Source: Vagococcus martis (GTDB taxonomy: Bacteria > Bacillota > Bacilli > Lactobacillales > Vagococcaceae). From it: a stretch of DNA of 64,000 bases. The translations under genes were made by a program, and so were the position numbers. The stretch lies in contig NZ_MVAB01000001.1 of assembly GCF_002026305.1 (NCBI RefSeq), forward strand, positions 2,308,001 to 2,372,000, read 5' to 3'. This document shows positions 58,020-64,000 of this stretch, piece by piece. Every line of letters starts with the position of its first letter. Within the stretch, counting starts at the first letter, position 1. Below the pieces are notes generated by a model, which worked only from the letters and a program-made list of their open reading frames with translations, ran no database searches and was not told the origin of the DNA.

Positions 58020-58496
58020 ATCGACTCATCAAAAAACAAAATTAAAGCTATTACGGAATTTCATGAAGGTGAGATTTTAAGCATCACAGAAACGCTTGAA
58101 GATAGTCAGATATTACTCTATCTTGGGCTTACAAAAGATGCTAACCCATTGTTTATTCAAACAGAATTTGCCGAAGAAACGATTAATGATGCACCAATCG
58201 TCCCTAGTATTATGCTGATGGGAATTATATCAAGTAATATCTCAAAGCATTTACCAGGTCCTGGTTGGAATATCGTGAACGTGACGTTTAATCTACTTCG
58301 AAATGTGTATCACGGTGAAACACTGACGTTCCATTTTGAAATCATTAATATCGATGAATTAAAACGTACGATGACTCTTTCTGTTAAAGCTTACGATTAT
58401 GACGATGAGCGGATTTTAAATTCAGTGGTTATTGTCGAACTTAATACAAAAGAGAAAGTGAGAGATGTCAATGGATCAACAACATCAGACAATTGA
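58020..58496 (+). CDS. MaoC-like hot-dog domain protein with an apparent ATC start
   Basis: From 58020 the frame gives 158 residues beginning (M)DSSKNKIKAITEFHEGE, the natural start of a hot-dog protein with VPSIMLMGIISSNISKHLPGPGWNI and NVYHGETLTFHFE. AAGGGAG is 9 bases upstream of the codon, but the codon is ATC. The only standard in-frame start is TTG at 58149, which would remove the first 43 residues. The catalytic motif of MaoC hydratases (D-x-N-P-x-H) reads DANPLFI, with Phe for His, so hydratase activity is doubtful. It overlaps the BI-1 gene by 32 bases. Confidence 0.7.
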   Translation: MDSSKNKIKAITEFHEGEILSITETLEDSQILLYLGLTKDANPLFIQTEFAEETINDAPIVPSIMLMGIISSNISKHLPGPGWNIVNVTFNLLRNVYHGETLTFHFEIINIDELKRTMTLSVKAYDYDDERILNSVVIVELNTKEKVRDVNGSTTSDN

Positions 58497-59160
58497 AAAT
58501 ACAACAGGCTTAGCGAAGTTTTATAGTAAAGTTTACGGCTATTTAGGATTAGGGTTAGGAATTAGTGCCTTGATTTCTTATCTAGTACTGAATGTATTTG
58601 CGGAATCTGTTTTACCAGTCATTTTTGGCAACCCATTATTATTTTGGGGTATGTGGATAGCACAACTTGTGTTGGTTGTCTATCTTGGGAAAAATGCGTT
58701 TAATGACTCTGCAAAATCATTAATTGGGTTTATTGCCTATTCAGCTTTAACAGGTGTCACTATTTCTGTTACCCTTGCTATGTATAACCAACAAGCAATC
58801 GTTCGTGCGTTTGTTACGACTGCGATTATGTTTGTGGGTATGTCATTACTTGGTGTGTTTATCAAAAAAGATTTAAGTGCGATTGGTCATGCTTTATATA
58901 GTTTAGTCATCGGAGTTATAATTGCGACGTTGATTAACATCTTCTTCTTGAAGAGTGCACCAGTTGATTACTTTATTTCATACTCAATGGTCGTGATTTT
59001 TTCTGGTTTAATTGCGTATGACAATCAAAAAATAAAATTAATCTATCAAGAAAACGGTGCGAAAACAGCATCAGGTTTAGCTGTGTACTGTGCATTAAGT
59101 TTATATCTTGATATCGTAAACTTATTCTTAGCATTAGTAAGAATTTTCGGTAGAGATTAA
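58465..59160 (+). CDS. Bax inhibitor-1/YccA family membrane protein
   Basis: A 231-residue protein with seven predicted helices, the usual BI-1 form, beginning with an N-terminal FYSKVYGYLGLGLGISALISY segment and ending with ALSLYLDIVNLFLALVRIFG. Bacterial members are pH-sensitive calcium leak channels or of unknown role. Two in-frame ATGs (58465, 58471) are possible; the ribosome binding site is weak and translation may be coupled to the preceding gene. A terminator follows. Confidence 0.9.
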   Translation: MSMDQQHQTIENTTGLAKFYSKVYGYLGLGLGISALISYLVLNVFAESVLPVIFGNPLLFWGMWIAQLVLVVYLGKNAFNDSAKSLIGFIAYSALTGVTISVTLAMYNQQAIVRAFVTTAIMFVGMSLLGVFIKKDLSAIGHALYSLVIGVIIATLINIFFLKSAPVDYFISYSMVVIFSGLIAYDNQKIKLIYQENGAKTASGLAVYCALSLYLDIVNLFLALVRIFGRD

Positions 59161-59168
59161 GCGTATTT

Positions 59169-59196
59169 AAGAAGTCCTTTATGGGGCTTCTTTTTT
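59169..59196 (+). terminator. Terminator after the BI-1 gene
   Basis: AAGAAGTCC and GGGCTTCTT form a 9-bp stem with one wobble pair, then a T-run. Confidence 0.82.
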
Positions 59197-59217
59197 ATCT
59201 GTTTATTTTTGTTATAG

Positions 59218-59244
59218 TTGACATAGAACAAAAATTGTTATACT
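59218..59244 (+). promoter_or_regulatory. Promoter of the GntR operon
   Basis: TTGACA (59218-59223) and TATACT (59239-59244) with TGT before the -10; the spacer is only 15 bases, compensated by the extended -10. Confidence 0.6.
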
Positions 59245-59257
59245 ATAACTATAACAA
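59235..59257. promoter_or_regulatory. Palindromic operator of the GntR regulator (inferred)
   Basis: TTGTTATA-CTATAAC-TATAACAA is a perfect 8-bp inverted repeat that covers the -10 and the likely start point. A further half site, TTGTTATAGTT, lies about 26 bases upstream at 59209-59219. Confidence 0.65.
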
Positions 59258-59271
59258 AGAGGTGATGAAAT

Positions 59272-59661
59272 ATGATAGAAATAGACACAGAGAGCTTAGT
59301 TCCAATATATAGCCAGTTAATATTTCAAATAAAACGAGCTATTGTCTTAGGTGATTTAACTCATGGGCAATCTATGCCAAGTGTTCGTTCATTAGCTGGT
59401 GATATTGGGGTGAATATGCACACCATCAATAAGGCGTATAAACTTTTAGTTGATGAAGGTGTGTTGGTACAGGAGAAAAAAGGATTTAAAGTAAGTGAAA
59501 AAGAAGTGATTCAAACAAGTGTTGAAAACTCTCAACAAATTCAGCAAAAAATTGATGAGCTATTAATTGATAGTTTAATATTTGGTATTGATCTTGATGC
59601 GCTCATGGAAACAAGATTATATGTCATGAAAGGATGTGACACAGATGATTTGGATGATTAG
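59272..59661 (+). CDS. GntR-family regulator, YtrA subfamily
   Basis: A 129-residue regulator with an N-terminal winged helix (PIYSQLIFQIKRAIVLGDL, SVRSLAGDIGVNMHTINKAYKLL) and a short C-terminal helical tail with no ligand domain, as in the YtrA subfamily. AGAGGTG precedes the ATG. It overlaps the DUF1648 gene by 17 bases. It probably represses its own operon through the palindrome in its promoter and may respond to envelope stress. Confidence 0.87.
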   Translation: MIEIDTESLVPIYSQLIFQIKRAIVLGDLTHGQSMPSVRSLAGDIGVNMHTINKAYKLLVDEGVLVQEKKGFKVSEKEVIQTSVENSQQIQQKIDELLIDSLIFGIDLDALMETRLYVMKGCDTDDLDD

Positions 59662-60721
59662 TTTATTGCTTTTATTTTTAGGTTTTTCCATGGCAATGAC
59701 GCCATATATCGCGCAACGTGGGATTGTTTTTGGTGTAACAATGCCAGAAGAAAATGATGAGATAGCGAAGTTAAAGAAACACTATTTTTTACAAAATATG
59801 ATTGTAACTGTAATATTTATTATTTTGTCTGTCGTGTTTGATAGAGGGTTTAAAGTAACAGACGAGGTACTGAGTATTTTAATGACTGTATTTATTTCGT
59901 GTCAAATTGTCTATGGTATTATGAGTTACTTTGTGTGCAATCGTCGTATGCTTCGCTTCAAAGAAAAAATGATTGCTGAAGGTTACCAACCTAATAAAAA
60001 AATGACACTTGATTTATCGTTCCGTGAAAATATGTCGATATTCCCAACGTGGATTTTAATTGCAATTCAATTAATTATTATCGCATTTGAAATAGTTATT
60101 ACCATTAAAAACCAAGCAATTATTCCGGATAAAATTATCATCCAATGGGATTTTCAAGGCAATCCAACACGAATTGTTGATAAAACATGGTTAAATATTT
60201 ATTCTGCACCTATTATTCAGCTAGTATTAGTATTTATATTAAGTTTCACTAATGAATCCTACAAACGTGGGAAACAACGTGTGATGGACAAGCAGTCAGT
60301 GAAATGGAGTCAGTCCTTTAGAAAGATGTCATCATACATGGGAGCAGTTATTGCCGTGTTAGTCCAAATCATGATGTTTGTCATCCAAATGACAAGTGTG
60401 GTTCCATTTCTAACTGAAAAAGCAATGACAAAAATATTAATGATTACCATTGGATTGATGCTTCTAGCTATTATAGGACTGATGGTTATATATGGACAAA
60501 GTGGGGCAAGATTAAATCAAGAAAGTGCAACACCAGCAAGTTACGATGATGATAAATATTGGAAATGGGGCATGTTTTATTTTAATCGGGAAGATCCATC
60601 CTTTTGGGTAGAAAAAAGAATGGGAATTGGTATGACGATTAATCTAGCAAACTGGAAAGCAGTTGTGTTTGTTGTGGCTCCTATTGTAGTTATACTGGTT
60701 ATTACATTTTTTATAGGATAG
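59645..60721 (+). CDS. DUF1648-family membrane protein
   Basis: A 358-residue protein with about eight membrane helices. The DUF1648 signature PDKIIIQWDFQGNPTRIVDKTW is at about 160-180, followed by a helix region and a DUF5808-like segment with YWKWGMFYFNREDPSFWVEKR. Function unknown, but such proteins often pair with YtrA-type GntR regulators, as here. AAAGGA is 10 bases before the ATG at 59645; a GTG at 59636 is too close to it. Confidence 0.82.
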   Translation: MIWMISLLLLFLGFSMAMTPYIAQRGIVFGVTMPEENDEIAKLKKHYFLQNMIVTVIFIILSVVFDRGFKVTDEVLSILMTVFISCQIVYGIMSYFVCNRRMLRFKEKMIAEGYQPNKKMTLDLSFRENMSIFPTWILIAIQLIIIAFEIVITIKNQAIIPDKIIIQWDFQGNPTRIVDKTWLNIYSAPIIQLVLVFILSFTNESYKRGKQRVMDKQSVKWSQSFRKMSSYMGAVIAVLVQIMMFVIQMTSVVPFLTEKAMTKILMITIGLMLLAIIGLMVIYGQSGARLNQESATPASYDDDKYWKWGMFYFNREDPSFWVEKRMGIGMTINLANWKAVVFVVAPIVVILVITFFIG

Positions 60722-60759
60722 AAAAAAGGCGCAATTTCAATCGAAATTTGCGTCTTTTT
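60722..60759. terminator. Bidirectional terminator between the DUF1648 and lysE-like genes
   Basis: AAAAAAGGCGCAATTTC pairs with GAAATTTGCGTCTTTTT (about 16 bp with one bulge), 4-base loop. Confidence 0.87.
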
Positions 60760-60761
60760 GT

Positions 60762-61364
60762 TTAATCTGAAAGAATTAGTTTTATGCCGAAAAATACTAA
60801 AATAGCACCAGCTGATTTATTGATTACATTTTGTGTGGTGTCTTTTTCAAAAACATGTCTAATGTGATTTAAAAGTAAGGTATACAGACCAAAAATAGTA
60901 AACGTCACGACAATGTATGTTAATCCGAGTACGCCAAAATGCCACCATGAGCTATTAGTCGCATCCACAAATTGCGGTAGAAAAGTTAAAAAGAACACGG
61001 CAATTTTAGGATTAAATAAATTTGTCACCAAACCTTGCAAGTAAAAGTTTGTTTTGGTTGGTTTAGCATCTGTCTGATTATTTGGTTGCTTGACTAGCAA
61101 TGACTTAACACCTAAATAAATCAAGTAACAAGCTCCAATATATTTTACTAGAGAATAAAGGACGGCTGATTTGACCAGTAGAGCAGATAGGCCGATAATC
61201 GAAAGAAACGTGTGACACATCAGAGCGGAACACGTACCAAAGAGTGTTTTAAGTCCAGCTAGTTTTCCAAATTCTAGCGTGTTTTTGGTAATTAGGATAT
61301 AATCAGGACCAGGAATGATAACTAAAACTAATGTGAGGAAAATAAAGTTTAGATAGTTGTTCAT
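60762..61364 (-). CDS. LysE/RhtB-family amino acid exporter
   Basis: A 200-residue protein with six helices and the family start IPGPDYILITKNTLEFGKLAGLKTLFG and GLVTNLFNPKIAVFFLTFLPQFV. Members export homoserine, threonine, lysine or leucine; the substrate here is unknown. The ATG at 61364 follows GAGGTG on the minus strand. The gene is monocistronic and convergent with the GntR operon. Confidence 0.9.
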   Translation of the reverse strand: MNNYLNFIFLTLVLVIIPGPDYILITKNTLEFGKLAGLKTLFGTCSALMCHTFLSIIGLSALLVKSAVLYSLVKYIGACYLIYLGVKSLLVKQPNNQTDAKPTKTNFYLQGLVTNLFNPKIAVFFLTFLPQFVDATNSSWWHFGVLGLTYIVVTFTIFGLYTLLLNHIRHVFEKDTTQNVINKSAGAILVFFGIKLILSD

Positions 61365-61452
61365 AAAATCACCTCAAAAGATATTTTATCTATCATATCA
61401 AATATTGAGTCAAAAGAATATGATTCAAATAAAAAGAACGTGGAGAAATAAA

Positions 61453-61731
61453 ATGAAAAAGAAAACGATGGCACTTGTCATCATGATTGTTTTAGGCGTG
61501 TTTCTATTTATTTATACCAATTCAGATAGATCACTCCGATTCACAGTACTTATATATGGATTTCCAAAAGAAGCAATGACATCAGATATTGAATCTGTTT
61601 TTAAACATGACGAGAATACAACATATTATGTTTTAGACCCAACACCAGTTAGCAATCAAACTGGCCCAACCAATGCTTGGAAAGTGAAACGAGTTGGTCT
61701 ATTTTACTTTGCCAGTTATTATGGGGCGTAA
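61453..61731 (+). CDS. Small membrane-anchored protein, function unknown
   Basis: A 92-residue protein with an N-terminal helix (MALVIMIVLGVFLFIYT) and a short outer domain ending FYFASYYGA. GTGGAG precedes the ATG at 61453; a longer open frame from 61357 overlaps the lysE-like start and is unlikely to be used. No family recognised. The gap to polA (61732-61878) holds only A/T-rich sequence. Confidence 0.55.
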   Translation: MKKKTMALVIMIVLGVFLFIYTNSDRSLRFTVLIYGFPKEAMTSDIESVFKHDENTTYYVLDPTPVSNQTGPTNAWKVKRVGLFYFASYYGA

Positions 61732-61878
61732 TATTTAGAAATTATTATCGCAAACAAGATAATTAATTAAAAAATTAAGCAGCTAGACAAAAATAAAACC
61801 ATCAACGATTTTTTAATTTCGCAATAGCACTCAAAATTTGATAGAATATTAAAAGAAGAACAGAAATGGAGTGTCATA

Positions 61879-64000
61879 ATGGCGAAGAAAAAATTATTAT
61901 TAGTCGATGGAAATAGTATTGCATTTAGAGGATTCTATGCGCTCTATCAATCATTGGAACGTTTCAAAAATAACAATGGCTTACATACAAACGCATTATA
62001 TGCGGTGAATAATATGCTAGAAAATATTTTAACAAAAGAAGACCCAACACACGTATTAGTAGCATTTGATGCGGGGAAAACGACTTTTAGACACGCATTT
62101 TACGACGATTATAAAGCTGGACGAGCTAAAACACCGAGTGAATTTAAAGAACAAATGCCTTATTTAAGAGACTTAATTGAAGGTCTTGGGATGAAGCATT
62201 TTGAATTAGATAATTACGAAGCAGATGATATCATTGGAACACTTGCGACAAAATATGGCTCACAAGACGTAGATGTGGTTGTTTTATCTGGTGATAAAGA
62301 TTTAACCCAATTAGCAAGTGAGTATACGACGGTTGATGTTACAGTAAAAGGTGTCAGTGAAATTGAAAGCTACACACCAGAACATATTATGGAAAAATAT
62401 GGCTTAACTCCACCACAAATTGTTGACATGAAAGGTTTAGCTGGAGATCAGTCGGATAATATTCCAGGTGTGACTAAAATCGGTGAAAAAACCGCGATTA
62501 AGTTATTAAAAGAATACGGCACAGTTGAAGGCGTATATGAACATGTTGATGAGATGAAGAAAAGTAAGATGAAAGAAAATCTTATCAATGAAAAAGACAT
62601 TGCCTTTTTAAGTAAACAATTAGCCACTATCGACACCAATGTACCACTTGATATGACACTAGATGATTTAGCTTATAACGGAAAAAATTTAGAAAAATTG
62701 ATACCATTTTATAAAGAAATGGATTTTAATTCCTTTTTAGCAAAACTTGATACAAGCAATGTAGAAAGTGATTTAGTAGAGAAAGTTGCCATTAATTACG
62801 AAGTGATTTCTGAATTAACTGAAGACATGTTTGAATCAGATATGTCTTTATATGTTGAGATGTTGGGTGAAAACTATCATACCTCACCAATTGTGGGAAT
62901 TGCGTTTGGTAACAAAGAAAAAGTACATGTGTCAGATGATAGTGAGTTATTGTCCTATCCATTGATGATTCAGTGGTTGGAAGACAATGAAAAAACTAAA
63001 AAAGTATTCGATGCAAAACGACAATATGTGGCATTAAATCGTTATGGCATTAAGCTCAATGATATCAAGTTTGATATGCTATTAGCAGCGTACTTAGCTG
63101 ATTCGACAAATAACAGTGAAGACTTGGCTCAAATCGCTCATTTCTATGATTATTATGATGTCGATCGTGATGAAGTTATCTACGGAAAAGGAGCAAAAAA
63201 AGGTTTACCAGAATCTTCTGAGGTGTTTTATGAGCATTTAGCAAGAAAAGTGGTGGCGATTGACTCACTTTACGAGACAATCATGACCGATTTAGACGAC
63301 AAAAATCAATCTGATTTATTTTATGATATTGAACTACCAATTGCACTTATTTTAGCTGGTATGGAGATTGAGGGCATTACGGTAAATGCGAGTCGTTTAC
63401 AAGAAATGAAAGGTGAATTTGCTGAGCGACTTAGCGAAATTGAACAAACAATCTATAACTTAGCTGGCGAAGAATTTAATATCAATTCACCAAAACAATT
63501 AGGTGTGATTTTGTTTGAAAAAATGGGACTGCCTGTTATTAAAAAAACAAAAACAGGTTATTCAACCGCTGTTGATGTGTTAGAAAAATTACAAGGTGAG
63601 TCACCTATTATAGATAGTATTTTATCTTATCGTCAATTAGCAAAAATCCAGTCAACATATGTGGAAGGTTTACTGAAAGTTATTTTTGAAGACAATAAAA
63701 TCCATACTAGATACATCCAAACATTAACACAAACTGGGCGGTTAAGTTCTGTGGACCCTAACTTACAAAATATTCCAATCCGATTAGAAGAAGGCCGTAA
63801 AATTCGTCAAGCCTTTGTTCCACGAAAAACAGGTTGGAAATTATTTGCATCTGATTATTCTCAAATTGAATTACGTGTGTTAGCAGCGATTTCAGATGAT
63901 GAGCATTTAAAAGAAGCATTTATCGAAGGGATGGATATCCATTCTAGTACAGCCATGCGTGTATTTGGTATTGAAAAAGCAAAAGACGTCGATAGTAATA
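61879..64000 (+). CDS. polA: DNA polymerase I, first 707 codons (3' truncated by window edge)
   Basis: The frame is open from ATG 61879 (ATGGAG upstream) to the window end without a stop. The 5' nuclease domain is clear (LLLVDGNSIAFRGFYAL, NYEADDIIGTLA, GDQSDNIPGV). The region equal to the 3'-5' exonuclease keeps the fold but lacks the DxE metal motif (SLYVEMLGENYHT), as in other Bacillales/Lactobacillales enzymes, so proofreading is unlikely. The polymerase domain follows with TGRLSSVDPNLQNIPIR and SDYSQIELRVLA up to the edge. It fills gaps in repair and Okazaki processing. Confidence 0.96.
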   Translation, partial: MAKKKLLLVDGNSIAFRGFYALYQSLERFKNNNGLHTNALYAVNNMLENILTKEDPTHVLVAFDAGKTTFRHAFYDDYKAGRAKTPSEFKEQMPYLRDLIEGLGMKHFELDNYEADDIIGTLATKYGSQDVDVVVLSGDKDLTQLASEYTTVDVTVKGVSEIESYTPEHIMEKYGLTPPQIVDMKGLAGDQSDNIPGVTKIGEKTAIKLLKEYGTVEGVYEHVDEMKKSKMKENLINEKDIAFLSKQLATIDTNVPLDMTLDDLAYNGKNLEKLIPFYKEMDFNSFLAKLDTSNVESDLVEKVAINYEVISELTEDMFESDMSLYVEMLGENYHTSPIVGIAFGNKEKVHVSDDSELLSYPLMIQWLEDNEKTKKVFDAKRQYVALNRYGIKLNDIKFDMLLAAYLADSTNNSEDLAQIAHFYDYYDVDRDEVIYGKGAKKGLPESSEVFYEHLARKVVAIDSLYETIMTDLDDKNQSDLFYDIELPIALILAGMEIEGITVNASRLQEMKGEFAERLSEIEQTIYNLAGEEFNINSPKQLGVILFEKMGLPVIKKTKTGYSTAVDVLEKLQGESPIIDSILSYRQLAKIQSTYVEGLLKVIFEDNKIHTRYIQTLTQTGRLSSVDPNLQNIPIRLEEGRKIRQAFVPRKTGWKLFASDYSQIELRVLAAISDDEHLKEAFIEGMDIHSSTAMRVFGIEKAKDVDSN

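Overview
The window looks like chromosomal core genome from a low-GC Gram-positive lactic acid bacterium (Lactobacillales). The best fit is the Enterococcaceae, near Enterococcus or Vagococcus. This rests on gene content and gene order (gatB-dgkB-rlmD, ppaC beside pflBA, an EbsC/YbaK protein, ParE/ParC topoisomerase IV, a 449-residue Pgi, CtsR-controlled clpB, lipoteichoic acid synthase), strong AGGAGG-type ribosome binding sites and U-tailed terminators after most transcripts. I see no rRNA, tRNA, CRISPR array, prophage, transposase or plasmid function. The species cannot be fixed from the sequence alone.

Layout. 1-2892: end of gatB, then dgkB and rlmD in one operon. 3013-7190: an orphan lantibiotic-type ABC transporter (ATPase plus two permeases, the second frameshifted) with its own response regulator and sensor kinase. 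7284-9615: a VOC-family protein facing an azlC-azlD operon and a small exported protein. 9696-11548: a Vga-like ABC-F ribosome protection gene behind an attenuator-like leader. 11568-16427: ltaS, then an RlmI-type methyltransferase, aroD and ybaK. 16605-25283: a large GT-C-like membrane protein, a frameshifted HI0933-type flavoprotein, gdhA, pgi, small genes and an MFS carrier. 25546-30046: parE-parC. 30351-33450: pflB and pflA. 33610-37783: a PepSY lipoprotein, an XRE regulator/membrane protein pair, ppaC and neighbours, and a thioredoxin-like pair. 38420-40696: DUF969-DUF979-pcp. 40976-43499: an SdpI-family protein with a two-component system. 43626-49845: UPF0223, suhB-like, typA, trmK, nif3-like and pepT. 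50048-54603: clpB, a DUF5052-type lipoprotein and a split ThrE exporter. 54718-60721: OsmC, small proteins, murC, a hot-dog protein, a BI-1 protein and a GntR/DUF1648 pair. 60762-64000: a LysE exporter, a small protein and the first 707 codons of polA.

How parts work together. pflBA, gdhA, pgi and aroD belong to fermentative central metabolism. ltaS and murC build the envelope, and the 3.0-7.2 kb and 41-43.5 kb sensor systems probably watch it. parEC, polA, clpB and typA serve replication and stress. The most informative regulatory sites are the ABC-F leader with a 3-codon uORF and terminator, a perfect CtsR box over the clpB -35, a pair of palindromic operators around the XRE promoter, a palindrome over the GntR promoter, and a ribosome binding site plus GTG inside clpB that would give the short ClpB isoform.

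Caveat: two genes lack exactly one base in a homopolymer and a third has ATC where ATG is expected, so residual assembly errors are possible. No wholly new system is evident. The best leads are the ABC-F leader, the frameshifted permease with an in-frame T TTT TTA heptamer, the SdpI/two-component operon, and the disordered 263-residue protein sitting where sftA normally precedes murC.
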